Notes under the pieces: generated by a model
Seen by the model: the letters and a program-made list of their open reading frames with translations, nothing else
Told to the model about the DNA's origin: nothing
The model's database searches: none
Made by a program: the position numbers and the translations under genes
Assembly: GCF_036250675.1 (NCBI RefSeq)
Contig: NZ_CP109592.1
Span: forward strand, 6,448,001 to 6,512,000
DNA from: Streptomyces sp. NBC_01689
Lineage (GTDB): Bacteria > Actinomycetota > Actinomycetes > Streptomycetales > Streptomycetaceae
Direction of reading: 5' to 3'
Length of the DNA: 64,000 nt
Shown: piece after piece, positions 9,334 through 17,660 of the stretch
Layout of the letters: every line of letters begins with the position of its first letter
Position numbering within the stretch: position 1 is the first letter of the stretch

Positions 9334-9948
9334 GTGCCGGAGGACGTGGGGGGCACGCCGTTCCCTGACGGCTGGGAGCCCGACGACGACCGCGACCGCG
9401 GGGGTGCGGACGAAGAGTTCGCCTCCGTGGTCTTCGACGAGGACTTCGTCCGGGCGGCGGTGATCCATGAGCCGACCGCCGTGGAACGCCTGCTGGCAGC
9501 CGCCCAGGCCCGCGCGGAGGCCTCCGAGGCCGAGGCGCGCCGGGCGCACTCCCGAGGCGGCCGGGGCGACGACGAGCACCACGAGGACTACGAGGACGGG
9601 TTCGGCCCCGACGGACACGGCCGTGACCCGGATCGCGACGACCCGGACGGCACCGAGGTCCTGGAGGGCCGCTACGGCGCTCCCGGGACGTACGGCAGGC
9701 TCTACGGGAAGCAGGCCCGCTGGCACCGCCCGGTGGCCTGGCTGCTCGCCCTCGTGATGGGCATCGGCATGGTCGCCCTGGCCTTCACGGCGGTCTACAG
9801 AGGAGCCTCCTCCAGCCGCCAGGACCAGCTCCCGTCACCGGCCTCCACAGGCCTCGAGCAGGACCGGGAGAAGGTCACCGGCACCGGCCCCCCGGTCTCC
9901 GTCGGCCCCTCCCGCCCGGCCGTGTCGGCGGTGCCCCGGACCCCGTGA
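9334..9948 (+). CDS. Acidic single-pass membrane protein with SVVFDE motif (first of a tandem pair)
   Basis: 204 residues, GTG start set by the leaderless promoter. The N-terminal 125 residues are cytoplasmic, very acidic and probably disordered (runs of Asp, Glu, His, Gly), and carry the motif ASVVFDEDFVRAA at about 30-42. One transmembrane helix lies at about 133-157 (VAWLLALVMGIGMVALAFTAVY). The 45-residue tail is Pro/Ser-rich and extracytoplasmic, assuming the usual positive-inside rule. The next gene encodes another protein with almost the same motif before its own single helix. I do not recognise a known family. Confidence 0.75.
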   Translation: MPEDVGGTPFPDGWEPDDDRDRGGADEEFASVVFDEDFVRAAVIHEPTAVERLLAAAQARAEASEAEARRAHSRGGRGDDEHHEDYEDGFGPDGHGRDPDRDDPDGTEVLEGRYGAPGTYGRLYGKQARWHRPVAWLLALVMGIGMVALAFTAVYRGASSSRQDQLPSPASTGLEQDREKVTGTGPPVSVGPSRPAVSAVPRTP

Positions 9949-10059
9949 CACCAGCGGTGTAGCCGACCGGTCGAACACCCCGGCGTTCCCGGGCGGTCTC
10001 GGTGGGAACCTGTCAGAACTTGTCGCGCAGCACCGCGTTTACCCGGGGCTCCGGAGACC

Positions 10060-10071
10060 TACTCTGAAGGT
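10060..10071 (+). promoter_or_regulatory. -10 box for a leaderless transcript
   Basis: TACTCT at 10060-10065, then 6 nt, then ATG at 10072. Same box and spacing as at 9322. Confidence 0.6.
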
Positions 10072-11139
10072 ATGGGCGGGCCTGGAGACCCTCCTGAGGG
10101 GACACCCGAGGGCGCTCCCACAGGTGGAGAGGACGAGTACCGATCCGTCGTCTTCGACGAGTCGTTCGTCCGTGCTGCCCGCCTCCAGGAGTTCTCCGCC
10201 CGGGAGCGGATGGCCGACCACGCACCGGCCGTACGCCGCCGGCCCGCCCTCCAGCGCGGCCTGTCCCGGCAGGCGCTGATCCTGGTCCTGCTGATAGCCG
10301 TCGCCTTCGGCACCGCGATCTACATGGGCGTCCGGCACCCGTACCAGAACCCCGTCGCCCGGCCGCCCGAGCCGCTGCGCATGACGGTCATACCGCTCGC
10401 GCCCCAGACCCCGGTGCCGGGGGCCGTGAACGCCGACGACCTGTACGCGCACAGTCCCGCGGCGCAGTTCGGTGTCGGTGCCGAGGGCATCGCGCTGCCC
10501 GCCGCCCGCCGCACCGCGCACTTCTCCGACAGCCAGGTCGTCGCCGCCCTGACGACCGCCAAGGACTACCTGGTGAAGTCCTCGCTCGACCCGGACGTGC
10601 TCAGGGGCGACACCGACCGGCCGGTCCGGATCCTGCTCGATCCCCAGCAGCTCGACCAGTTCGACCGGAGCTTCAGCCGCCCGGCCGCGGACGGGCGGCA
10701 CGCGCCCACCGGCTGGCTGGTCCGCTTCGACACCGCCCGCACCGAGCTGGCCGACCTCAGGATCCGGGTGCAGGGCACGCTGCAGGCCGTCGAGTCCGAC
10801 CCGGACACCCTCGAGGTCGTCGCGGACCACACCTTCGTCTACGCCCTGAAGCCGGCCGGCGGAGCTGCCGGGGCGAAGGCCTCCCTGTTCACCGTCCGGC
10901 GCGAGCTGCACTTCCGCTTCGACCGCGACGACCTGCGCATGCACCAGGCCGAGCTGGCGGTCTCCTACCTCCAGGCCGGGCCGCTCGCCTGCGCCGACGA
11001 CTCGGCGGACCACCTTCGCCCGCTGCTCGCCGGGCAGACGGCGAAGGCGGGTGGCCCGGCCGGCACCGACCCGTACGCGACGGGCAGCGCGACGGCGCTC
11101 TGCGGCTCGCTGGCGACCGGCGCCCAGCCGAAGATCTGA
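10072..11139 (+). CDS. Single-pass membrane protein with SVVFDE motif and a large extracytoplasmic domain (second of the pair)
   Basis: 355 residues. The short cytoplasmic N-terminus carries RSVVFDESFVRAA at about 24-36, nearly identical to the motif in the preceding gene. A transmembrane helix follows at about 67-87 (ALILVLLIAVAFGTAIYMGV). Residues 95-355 form an extracytoplasmic domain with alternating predicted strands and helices (HFSDSQVVAALTTAKDYLVKSS, VRILLDPQQLDQFDRSF, TLEVVADHTFVYAL, LHFRFDRDDLRMHQAELAVSYLQAGPLACAD) and two Cys near the end that could form a disulphide. It has its own leaderless promoter, so the pair may be two transcripts under the same sigma factor. No enzyme motif seen. 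Confidence 0.8.
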   Translation: MGGPGDPPEGTPEGAPTGGEDEYRSVVFDESFVRAARLQEFSARERMADHAPAVRRRPALQRGLSRQALILVLLIAVAFGTAIYMGVRHPYQNPVARPPEPLRMTVIPLAPQTPVPGAVNADDLYAHSPAAQFGVGAEGIALPAARRTAHFSDSQVVAALTTAKDYLVKSSLDPDVLRGDTDRPVRILLDPQQLDQFDRSFSRPAADGRHAPTGWLVRFDTARTELADLRIRVQGTLQAVESDPDTLEVVADHTFVYALKPAGGAAGAKASLFTVRRELHFRFDRDDLRMHQAELAVSYLQAGPLACADDSADHLRPLLAGQTAKAGGPAGTDPYATGSATALCGSLATGAQPKI

Positions 11140-11164
11140 CCCGCGCCCGGGCGCGCCGTTCGGC

Positions 11165-12355
11165 TCAGGCGTCGCCCCCGGTCCCCGCGTCGCCCCGGGA
11201 GCCGCCGCCCGGCCTGCCGTCGCCCGAGTCGTCGCCGAGGCCCCCCTCGCCGCCCCGTCCGTCCCGCGGCGGAGCGTCCTTGGCCGCGCCGCCGCCGGAG
11301 CCGCCCGCGAAGCCGCCGAAGCCGCGCCGCACCCGGCCGCCCAGGTCGCCCGCACCGCCCGCGATGTCACTGACCAGCTTCATCAGGGGGTCCTTGGAGT
11401 TCTTCACGTCCGTGGCGTAGCTCGACGCCGACTGCCGGAAGGAGTCCGTGACCGAGGTGTCCCTGTCCTCGTCGCGGCGCGGGTAGTGACCGTCCATGAT
11501 CCGCTGGTGGTCGCGGGACTCGGCCCACTTCTTCAGCTCGGCGGCCCGCACGGTCGTGAAGGGATGGGTACGGGGGAGGACGTTGAGGATCTTGAGCACG
11601 GAGTCGCGCAGGTCGCCCCCGGCCTCGTACTCCTCGGCCTGCGCGAGGAACGCGTCCACGTTCATCTCGTGCAGGTGGTTGCCGCCCGCGATCTTCATCA
11701 GGCCGCGCATGGAGGCGCGCAGATCCTGCCCGACCAGCAGGCCCGCCCGGTCGGCGGACAGCTCCGACTTGCGGAACCATTCGCGCAGCGCGGTCACGAT
11801 GGCCATGATCGCGAGGTTGCCCAGCGGGATCCAGGCCACCCGCAGGGCGAGGCTCGTCAGGAAGAGCAGGATCGTGCGGTACACGGAGTGGCCGGACAGC
11901 GCGTGGCCCACCTCGTGCCCGACGACGGCCCGCATCTCCTCCTCGTCGAGCAGTTCCACGAGACCGGTCGTGACGACGATGATCGGCTCGTCCAGGCCGA
12001 TGCACATCGCGTTGGGCTGCGGGTCCTGGTTCACGTACATCGCCGGGACCTTCTCCAGGTCCAGGATGTAGCAGGCGTCCCGCAGCATGGCGTTGAGATG
12101 CGCGAACTGGGCGTCCGAGACGCGCACCGAGTCGGACAGGAAGAGCAGCCGCAGGCTGCGCTCGGGCAGCAGGCCGCTCAGCGCCTTGAAGACCGTGTCG
12201 AAGCCGGTGAGCTTGCGCAGGGCCACCAGGGCCGAGCGGTCCGCCGGATGTTCGTACGCGCGTGAGGAGATCCCCTCGAAGCGCCTGCGCTGCCTGCTCG
12301 GCACGTTCTCGTGCCCGTTCTGCTGGTGGCTGCCGTCGGACATGTTTTCCCCCAT
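11165..12355 (-). CDS. M48 family zinc metallopeptidase
   Basis: 396 residues. The zinc site HExxH is in VVGHEVGHALSGHSVYRT (about residue 147), followed by two hydrophobic segments and the third ligand region ELSADRAGLLVGQDL (about 198-212), as in HtpX/STE24-type peptidases. The opening SRAYEHPADRSALVALRKLTGFDTVFKALSGLLPE is typical of the actinobacterial M48 group with short N-terminus. The C-terminal 70 residues are Gly/Asp-rich and disordered. Likely role is quality control of membrane proteins (family knowledge). The ATG at 12355 is supported by CACTCT 7 nt upstream on the minus strand, so the message may be leaderless; a second ATG lies four codons in. Confidence 0.9.
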   Translation of the reverse strand: MGENMSDGSHQQNGHENVPSRQRRRFEGISSRAYEHPADRSALVALRKLTGFDTVFKALSGLLPERSLRLLFLSDSVRVSDAQFAHLNAMLRDACYILDLEKVPAMYVNQDPQPNAMCIGLDEPIIVVTTGLVELLDEEEMRAVVGHEVGHALSGHSVYRTILLFLTSLALRVAWIPLGNLAIMAIVTALREWFRKSELSADRAGLLVGQDLRASMRGLMKIAGGNHLHEMNVDAFLAQAEEYEAGGDLRDSVLKILNVLPRTHPFTTVRAAELKKWAESRDHQRIMDGHYPRRDEDRDTSVTDSFRQSASSYATDVKNSKDPLMKLVSDIAGGAGDLGGRVRRGFGGFAGGSGGGAAKDAPPRDGRGGEGGLGDDSGDGRPGGGSRGDAGTGGDA

Positions 12356-12446
12356 GTGCGTCAGAGTGCCCAGTGTGCCCCCAAGGCACGGCCCAGCCTA
12401 GGCGGATATACCGTGGACGGGCAGTACAGAGAAGGAGTCGTACGCC

Positions 12447-12608
12447 ATGGAGCACATCCCCGCAGCCGCCTGGCTCACCGAGGCCGCGAACGCGGCAGAC
12501 AAGCAGGGCCCGGGCGATCTGCTCCGCGTCGTGCTGGTCGTCATGATCGTCGGGCTGGCCCTCACCGCCTGGTTCCTGCTGCGGGGGTACAAGCGCGAGG
12601 ACGACTGA
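12447..12608 (+). CDS. 53-residue single-pass membrane microprotein
   Basis: ATG at 12447 with a strong ribosome binding site GAAGGAG (12431-12437, 9 nt spacing); TGA at 12606-12608. The sequence begins MEHIPAAAWLTEAANAADKQ, then one transmembrane helix (LLRVVLVVMIVGLALTAWFLL, about 25-45) and a charged cytoplasmic end RGYKREDD. It is divergent from the M48 protease gene across 91 bp. A second microprotein of almost the same size and layout follows at 12831. Function unknown. The ribosome binding site, codon use and conserved layout make it a convincing gene. Confidence 0.75.
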   Translation: MEHIPAAAWLTEAANAADKQGPGDLLRVVLVVMIVGLALTAWFLLRGYKREDD

Positions 12609-12655
12609 GACCGGCGACCGGTGACCGTTCGGCCGGGGCGCCTCACCGGCCCGCC

Positions 12656-12712
12656 GGTGCCGGTGACCGGCTGCCTCGGGTGCCGGTGACCGGCCGCCCT
12701 CGGTGCCGGTGC
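12656..12712 (+). repeat. 23-bp tandem repeat, about 2.5 copies
   Basis: Units start at 12656, 12679 and 12702 with GGTGCCGGTGACCGG. The third copy is partial. It fills the 222-bp space between the two microprotein genes. Confidence 0.6.
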
Positions 12713-12830
12713 CTCCCGCCGCACGGCAACCGGCCTCCCCAACGGCGGAGTCGGGGTGATCGCGGTGGGGACACCCGCTTACGATGGGCCGACGTCTTTA
12801 TCCCGCCCACACCGGATAGGTCCTGCCGAG

Positions 12831-12995
12831 ATGAGCTTCCACAGCACTGCCGCACAGCTGATCACTCTTGCCGCCGAGGGCGAGGAGCACGGTGGCAACC
12901 ATGAGAGCCTCAACCCGTTCCTGACCGGCGGTGGCGCCCTCTTCGTCCTGCTCCTGCTGCTGTGGATCACGACGCGTTTCAACCGCGACCGCTGA
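12831..12995 (+). CDS. 54-residue single-pass membrane microprotein
   Basis: ATG at 12831, TGA ending at 12995. Reads [21 protein letters not shown], then [12 protein letters not shown] and one helix [16 protein letters not shown] (about 34-49), ending NRDR. A -10-like TACGAT at 12780-12785 would give a leader of about 38 nt. It sits immediately upstream of nadD (79 bp). Layout resembles the 53-residue neighbour: amphipathic N-terminus, one helix, short charged tail. Function unknown; longer open frames through this stretch lack a start with support. Confidence 0.7.
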   Translation: MSFHSTAAQLITLAAEGEEHGGNHESLNPFLTGGGALFVLLLLLWITTRFNRDR

Positions 12996-13074
12996 GCCTT
13001 TTCCGCCACCCGCGGGCTTCCCCGGGACCCCTGTCGGGCGAAGCCCGCCGACCGGGCCGGTAGGGTCTGCAGGC

Positions 13075-13788
13075 ATGGGAGAGCAGGACATGCCTACCGG
13101 TCCGGTGAACGCCCCGGAGAGCGGTGACACCGCGGGTGGCGGGGCACGGGTCACCGGTGGCGTACCGACGGCCGGCCGCCGCAACGGCCCCTCGAATCCG
13201 GGCAAGCGCCGTCTCGGCGTGATGGGCGGGACGTTCGACCCGATCCACCACGGACACCTGGTGGCGGCCAGCGAGGTCGCCGCGCAGTTCCACCTCGACG
13301 AGGTGGTGTTCGTACCGACCGGGCAGCCGTGGCAGAAGACCGACCGGAAGGTGTCCCTGGCCGAGGACCGCTATCTGATGACGGTCATCGCGACGGCCGA
13401 GAACCCCCAGTTCTCGGTGAGCCGCATCGACATCGACCGCGGCGGACCGACCTACACCACCGACACCCTGCGCGACCTGCGCTCCCTCAACCCCGACGCC
13501 GACCTGTTCTTCATCACCGGCGCGGACGCGCTCGGCCAGATCCTCACCTGGCGGTACGCGGAAGAACTGTTCTCCCTCGCGCACTTCGTCGGAGTCACCA
13601 GACCCGGCCACACCCTGACCGACCCCGGGCTGCCCGAGGGCGGGGTCTCGCTCGTCGAGGTTCCCGCGCTCGCCATCTCGTCCACAGACTGTCGTGCGAG
13701 GGTCGGCAAGGGGGATCCCGTCTGGTACCTGGTGCCGGACGGTGTAGTGCGCTACATCGACAAGCGTGAGCTGTACCGCGGCGAGTGA
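13075..13788 (+). CDS. nadD: Nicotinate-nucleotide adenylyltransferase
   Basis: 237 residues. Transfers AMP from ATP to nicotinate mononucleotide in NAD synthesis. Core begins at residue about 45 with [23 protein letters not shown], the nucleotidyltransferase (H/T)xGH motif; then [31 protein letters not shown], and [10 protein letters not shown], which matches the ISSTxxR signature. The first 40 residues are a low-complexity extension, so the true start could be later. A TAGGGT box ends 8 nt before this ATG. It is followed after 16 bp by the LytR-C gene and then by rsfS, the common nadD-LCP-rsfS order of actinomycetes. Confidence 0.92.
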   Translation: MGEQDMPTGPVNAPESGDTAGGGARVTGGVPTAGRRNGPSNPGKRRLGVMGGTFDPIHHGHLVAASEVAAQFHLDEVVFVPTGQPWQKTDRKVSLAEDRYLMTVIATAENPQFSVSRIDIDRGGPTYTTDTLRDLRSLNPDADLFFITGADALGQILTWRYAEELFSLAHFVGVTRPGHTLTDPGLPEGGVSLVEVPALAISSTDCRARVGKGDPVWYLVPDGVVRYIDKRELYRGE

Positions 13789-13804
13789 GCCGAGAGGGGC
13801 ACCG

Positions 13805-15682
13805 GTGAACGACCGATACGACGGATACACGGGCGGCGACCAGTACGAGCTCGTCGGCTACGACGAGTTCGGGCAGCCTGTGTACCGGCAGGTGCCGCCC
13901 CAGCAGTCCCGGCAGACCTACGACCCGTACGCGCAGCCTCAACAGCCTCAACAGCCCCAGGGCTACGGCTACGACCCGTACGCGACCGGAGCGACGGGCT
14001 ACGACACCGGTCAACAGCCGGTGTCCTCCTACGACACCGGTCAGCAGACGTCCGTCCCGGCGTACGACCCCCACGCCTACGACCCCTACGGAGCCGGCGC
14101 GTCCGCTCCCGGCGGGCAGGACACGGCGTACGACCCCTACGGGCAGTCGGCGCGGACGTCCCAGGCCTCCCACACGGCGCACCAGGCACCCCCGGCACAG
14201 ACCACGGGCTCCGGACCGGCCGGACGGCCGGACCGGACCGGCCGGGCGGCCCAGGACGGGCAGGCCGGATACGGCGGGCAGACCCCGGGCGCGGCCGCCG
14301 GCGCATCGAGCACCGGACAGCAGCCGCGCGTAGCCGAGCAGACCGCGTACATCCCGCAGCAGGCGGGTCCCGCGGAGGACGGCGGCCCGCGGGCCGACCG
14401 CGACTACCGCACGGAGCAGTTCGCGTTCGTCGAGGAGCAGGAGGCCGAGTCCGAGGACGTCATCGACTGGCTGAAGTTCACCGAGAACCGCACCGAGCGC
14501 CGTGAGGAGGCCCGCCGCCGCGCCCGCGGCCGGATCGTCGCCCTGATCGTGGTGTTCGCCCTCGTCCTGGTCGGCGGCGTCGGCTACCTCTGGTACGCGG
14601 GCAAGCTGCCCGGCACCGCCTCGCCCGACAAGCCGGCCACGACGACGCCGTCGAGCGCCCAGAACCGCGACGTGCTCGTCGTCCATCTGCACGACACGAA
14701 GGGCGGCGGAACCTCCACCGCGCTGCTCGTCGACAACACCACGACCAAGCAGGGCACCACCGTCCTGCTGCCCAACTCCCTCGCCCTGTCCGACGACGAC
14801 GGTTCGACGACCACCCTCGCCAAGTCCGTCGACGAGGACGGCTCCTCCGGGACCCAGGACGCGATCGACACGGTGCTGGGGACCGACATCCAGGGCACCT
14901 GGCGCCTCGACACCCCCTACCTCAGCAACCTCGTCGAACTCGTCGGCAACATCGACATCACCACCGACACCGACGTGCCCGACCCCGACGCGAAGAAGAA
15001 GGGCGGGGCACCCCTCGTCAAGAAGGGCGAGGACCAGACCCTCAGCGGCAGGACGGCCGTCGCCTACGCGACCTACAAGGCGCCGGGCGAGGCCCAGAAC
15101 GCCCAGCTGGAGCGGTTCGGACAGGTCATGCAGGGCGTGCTGCGCAAGCTGTCGTCCGACAAGCAGGCCGCGACGACCACCGTGCAGACCCTCGCCCAGA
15201 TCCTCGACCCGCCGCTGACCGACCAGGACCTCGGCGTCTTCCTCGCCAAGCTCGCCGACCTCGCCAAGGGCGGCGACTACAAGACGGCGCTGCTGCCCGT
15301 CCAGCAGGACGGCACCCTCAGCGAGAGCGCCACCGACAGCGTGGTCAAGGACGTGCTCGGCGGTACCGCGAAGAGCCCGGACGCCGGCGCCGCCGTCCGT
15401 GTCGGCATCAAGAACGCCACCGGGGTGAAGGCCGCCACCGAGAAGGCCCGTGTCGTCCTGGTCAACGGCGGCTACACCTTCCTCGACTCCGGCACCGCAG
15501 CCGCTGCCCAGGCCGTGTCCGGCATCACGTACACGGACGACGCCAAGAAGGCCGACGCCGTCGAGGTCGCGAAGACCCTGGGCCTGCCGACCGGCGCGGT
15601 GAAGAAGGGCGCGGCGACGTCCAACGCGGACGTCTCCGTGGTCCTGGGCCAGGACTACAAGGTGAGCGGCTCCACCGGGTGA
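13805..15682 (+). CDS. LytR C-terminal-domain membrane protein (LCP-like)
   Basis: 625 residues, GTG start 7 nt after a GAGAGGGG site. The first 200 residues are a disordered Tyr/Gln/Pro-rich tail with repeated YDPYG and YDTGQQ units. A single helix follows at about 241-260 (IVALIVVFALVLVGGVGYLWY). The extracytoplasmic part has an LCP-like region (about 280-490; NRDVLVVHLHDTK, GTDIQGTWRLDTPYLSNLVELVGNIDI) and a LytR_C domain (about 530-620; VRVGIKNATGVKAATEKARV, YTDDAKKADAVEVAKTL). The usual LCP active-site IPRD segment is replaced by LLPNSLAL, so it may not be a phosphotransferase. Its place after nadD matches LCP genes of other actinomycetes; a wall-polymer role is inference. Confidence 0.85.
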   Translation: MNDRYDGYTGGDQYELVGYDEFGQPVYRQVPPQQSRQTYDPYAQPQQPQQPQGYGYDPYATGATGYDTGQQPVSSYDTGQQTSVPAYDPHAYDPYGAGASAPGGQDTAYDPYGQSARTSQASHTAHQAPPAQTTGSGPAGRPDRTGRAAQDGQAGYGGQTPGAAAGASSTGQQPRVAEQTAYIPQQAGPAEDGGPRADRDYRTEQFAFVEEQEAESEDVIDWLKFTENRTERREEARRRARGRIVALIVVFALVLVGGVGYLWYAGKLPGTASPDKPATTTPSSAQNRDVLVVHLHDTKGGGTSTALLVDNTTTKQGTTVLLPNSLALSDDDGSTTTLAKSVDEDGSSGTQDAIDTVLGTDIQGTWRLDTPYLSNLVELVGNIDITTDTDVPDPDAKKKGGAPLVKKGEDQTLSGRTAVAYATYKAPGEAQNAQLERFGQVMQGVLRKLSSDKQAATTTVQTLAQILDPPLTDQDLGVFLAKLADLAKGGDYKTALLPVQQDGTLSESATDSVVKDVLGGTAKSPDAGAAVRVGIKNATGVKAATEKARVVLVNGGYTFLDSGTAAAAQAVSGITYTDDAKKADAVEVAKTLGLPTGAVKKGAATSNADVSVVLGQDYKVSGSTG

Positions 15683-15854
15683 GTCCGGACGGCGCCGGGT
15701 GATCTCGCGCGACCGGCGGTGACGGCCGCCGGTCGCGAGGTGCCCGCGGGCGTGTCCCGGGGCCTCCGGGGCACGGCCGGGGAAACGCGTGGGGTGTCCT
15801 CGGCCGTCCGTGAGACCCTTGAGTCATTACTGACCGCCGACGGAAAGCCGCGTA

Positions 15855-16298
15855 GTGACCGCCACGGACCGCTCCATCGAGCTCATCAACACCGCCGCGC
15901 AGGCGGCCGCCGACAAGCTCGCGCACGACATCATCGCCTACGACGTGAGCGATGTGCTCTCGATCACCGACGCCTTCCTGCTGGCGTCCGCACCCAACGA
16001 CCGCCAGGTCAAGTCGATCGTCGACGAGATCGAGGAGCGGCTGAACAAGGAGCTCGGCGCCAAGCCGGTGCGCCGCGAGGGCGACCGCGAGGCCCGCTGG
16101 GTGCTGCTCGACTACGTCGACATCGTGGTGCACGTCCAGCACAGCGAGGAGCGCGTCTTCTACGCCCTGGAGCGGCTCTGGAAGGACTGCCCCGAGCTGG
16201 ACCTGCCCGCCGACGCCAAGGCCACCCGCGGCAAGTCCGCCGAGCACGCCAAGCTGCAGGCCGAGGAGGACTCCGCCGGGCTGGGGGAGCTTCGGTGA
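15855..16298 (+). CDS. rsfS: Ribosome silencing factor
   Basis: 147 residues, GTG start. The DUF143/Iojap fold is recognisable: ELINTAAQAAADKLAHDIIAYDVSDVLSITDAFLLASAPNDRQVKSIVDEIEERL, REGDREARWVLLDYVDIVVHVQHSEERVFYALERLW. RsfS binds ribosomal protein uL14 and blocks subunit joining when nutrients are short (family knowledge). Its stop codon overlaps the GTG of the next gene, which implies translational coupling. Confidence 0.95.
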   Translation: MTATDRSIELINTAAQAAADKLAHDIIAYDVSDVLSITDAFLLASAPNDRQVKSIVDEIEERLNKELGAKPVRREGDREARWVLLDYVDIVVHVQHSEERVFYALERLWKDCPELDLPADAKATRGKSAEHAKLQAEEDSAGLGELR

Positions 16299-16957
16299 CC
16301 GCCGGCTCGGGCAGGAAGCCGGGCCGGGGCCGCCGCGTCATCCTCTGGAGGCACGGCCAGACCTCGTGGAACGTGGAGAGCCGTTTCCAGGGCTCCACGG
16401 ACGTCGAGCTCACCGAGACCGGCATCGGCCAGGCCCGGCGGGCCGCCCGGCTGCTCGCCTCGCTGGAGCCGGACGCGATCGTCGCCTCGGACCTCCGGCG
16501 GGCCGCCGCCACGGCCGCTGAGCTGGCCGAGCTCACCGGCCTCGACGTCATCCACGACGAGGCTCTGCGGGAGACCTACGCGGGCGTCTGGCAGGGCCTG
16601 ACGCACGAGGAGATCCTCAGCCGCTACGGCGACGAGTACGCCGCCTGGAAGCGCGGCGAGCCCGTGCGCCGCGGCGGGGGCGAGCTGGAGTCCGAGGTCG
16701 CCGACCGGGCGGCCCCCGTGGTGCTGGCGCACGTCGACAAACTGCCCGAGGACGGCACCCTCGTGGTCGTCAGCCACGGCGGCACGATCCGTACGACCAT
16801 CGGGCGGCTGCTCGGCCTGGAGTCCCAGCACTGGGAGAGTCTCGGCGGCCTCTCCAACTGCTGCTGGTCCGTCCTCGGGCGGGGCGCGCGGGGCTGGCGG
16901 CTGCTGGAGCACAACGCCGGCACGCTGCCGGAACCGGTGCTCGGCGACGACGACTGA
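16295..16957 (+). CDS. Histidine phosphatase family protein (phosphoglycerate-mutase-like)
   Basis: 220 residues, GTG start overlapping the rsfS stop by 4 nt with GGGGGAG upstream. The phosphohistidine RHG motif is in ILWRHGQTSWNVESRFQG (residue about 12), and the second His in VVSHGGTIRTTIGRLL (about 158); the acceptor-side Glu is in LRETYAGVWQG. The fold catalyses phosphate transfer through the first His. Substrates of this subgroup range from small metabolites to glycopeptides, so none is assigned. Operon with rsfS, as in other actinomycetes. Confidence 0.9.
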   Translation: MTAGSGRKPGRGRRVILWRHGQTSWNVESRFQGSTDVELTETGIGQARRAARLLASLEPDAIVASDLRRAAATAAELAELTGLDVIHDEALRETYAGVWQGLTHEEILSRYGDEYAAWKRGEPVRRGGGELESEVADRAAPVVLAHVDKLPEDGTLVVVSHGGTIRTTIGRLLGLESQHWESLGGLSNCCWSVLGRGARGWRLLEHNAGTLPEPVLGDDD

Positions 16958-17006
16958 GCGGGCCGGACGGCCCCTGTCCGGTCCCGGGGACCCGTCGGGA
17001 CCGGAT

Positions 17007-17036
17007 TTCACTTTCCGGCAGGTCGCAGGCTAAAGT
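17007..17036 (+). promoter_or_regulatory. Promoter of the first tRNA-Ala
   Basis: TTCACT (17007-17012), 18-nt spacer, TAAAGT (17031-17036). This puts transcription start near 17043, 30 nt before the tRNA. Confidence 0.5.
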
Positions 17037-17072
17037 TCTTCTTGTTCGGCCCGCAGGGCGGGAAGAACGCAA

Positions 17073-17145
17073 GGGGCTATAGCTCAGTTGGTAGAGCGCC
17101 TGCATGGCATGCAGGAGGTCAGGAGTTCAATTCTCCTTAGCTCCA
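17073..17145 (+). tRNA. tRNA-Ala(GGC)
   Basis: 73 nt without encoded CCA. The acceptor arm GGGGCTA (17073-17079) pairs with TAGCTCC (17138-17144) and includes the G3-U70 pair that identifies alanine tRNAs. The anticodon arm is CCTGC / ATGGCAT / GCAGG, with anticodon GGC reading GCC and GCU. An identical gene lies at 19170-19242. Confidence 0.97.
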
Positions 17146-17185
17146 CAGATCGACTCCTTCGAGTCGGTGCAGATCGACGACGGAG

Positions 17186-17216
17186 ATCCCGTCCCCTTCG
17201 GGGGGCGGGATTTTTC
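17186..17216 (+). terminator. Intrinsic terminator after the first tRNA-Ala
   Basis: 11-bp stem (17186-17196 with 17201-17211, one T-G pair), TTCG tetraloop, then TTTTTC. The remaining DNA up to 17483 holds no gene I can support. Confidence 0.9.
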
Positions 17217-17410
17217 GTGTGTCCGGGTTCTCCGTCGAGGTTTCCCCTCCGGGTTCCGCGTCCGGGCCTTCGGCGGACTCTTCCCGATCCGCTTGAGTCA
17301 CTTGGGCCTCCGGGGGCGTATACCTCTGCGGACGCGCTCCTCATGTGCACGTATGCGCTGGCCGCGACGGATACGTCGGGTGCCGTGTCCGGACTGGTAC
17401 GAAGGCGTCG

Positions 17411-17440
17411 CTGACCGTATTGCTCCGGCCGTGGCAGAAT
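17411..17440 (+). promoter_or_regulatory. Candidate promoter of the zinc-ribbon gene pair
   Basis: CTGACC (17411-17416), 18-nt spacer, CAGAAT (17435-17440), 43 nt before the ATG at 17484. Confidence 0.45.
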
Positions 17441-17483
17441 CAAACGGCCGGAAGGGGGCGCGGCCCGACGGGAGGGAGAAGCG

Positions 17484-17657
17484 ATGCCTGCGAGCATCCT
17501 CGGGGAGGTCCACGATCTTCTCGAAGCGGCACCGAAACCTCGAAGAGCCACCCTCCTCGACTGTCCTTCCTGCGGATCCGTCCATATCGCCCAGGTTCTC
17601 GGCGACAACGGCGGGATCTCCTACGTGTGCACGGCCTGCGGCCACAGCTGGAGCTGA
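17484..17657 (+). CDS. 57-residue zinc-ribbon microprotein
   Basis: ATG at 17484 after a purine-rich GGAGGGAGAAG site; TGA ends at 17657. It begins MPASILGEVHDLLEAAPKPR and then has two CxxC knuckles, LLDCPSCGSVHIAQVL and SYVCTACGHSWS, a treble-clef or zinc-ribbon pattern with four Cys about 25 residues apart. It probably binds zinc; nucleic-acid or protein binding is possible but unproven. The next gene starts only 3 nt after the stop and also carries two CxxC pairs, so the two are translationally coupled and may act together. Confidence 0.8.
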   Translation: MPASILGEVHDLLEAAPKPRRATLLDCPSCGSVHIAQVLGDNGGISYVCTACGHSWS

Positions 17658-17660
17658 TCG

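Noticed and set aside
9949..10071. Possible third gene between the two SVVFDE proteins
   Set aside because: The 123-bp space only contains the leaderless promoter of the second gene.
17186..17483. Small frame ATG at 17344 (23 codons) between the tRNA terminator and the zinc-ribbon gene
   Set aside because: No ribosome binding site, no start supported by a promoter, and Arg-rich end. Not credible as a gene.
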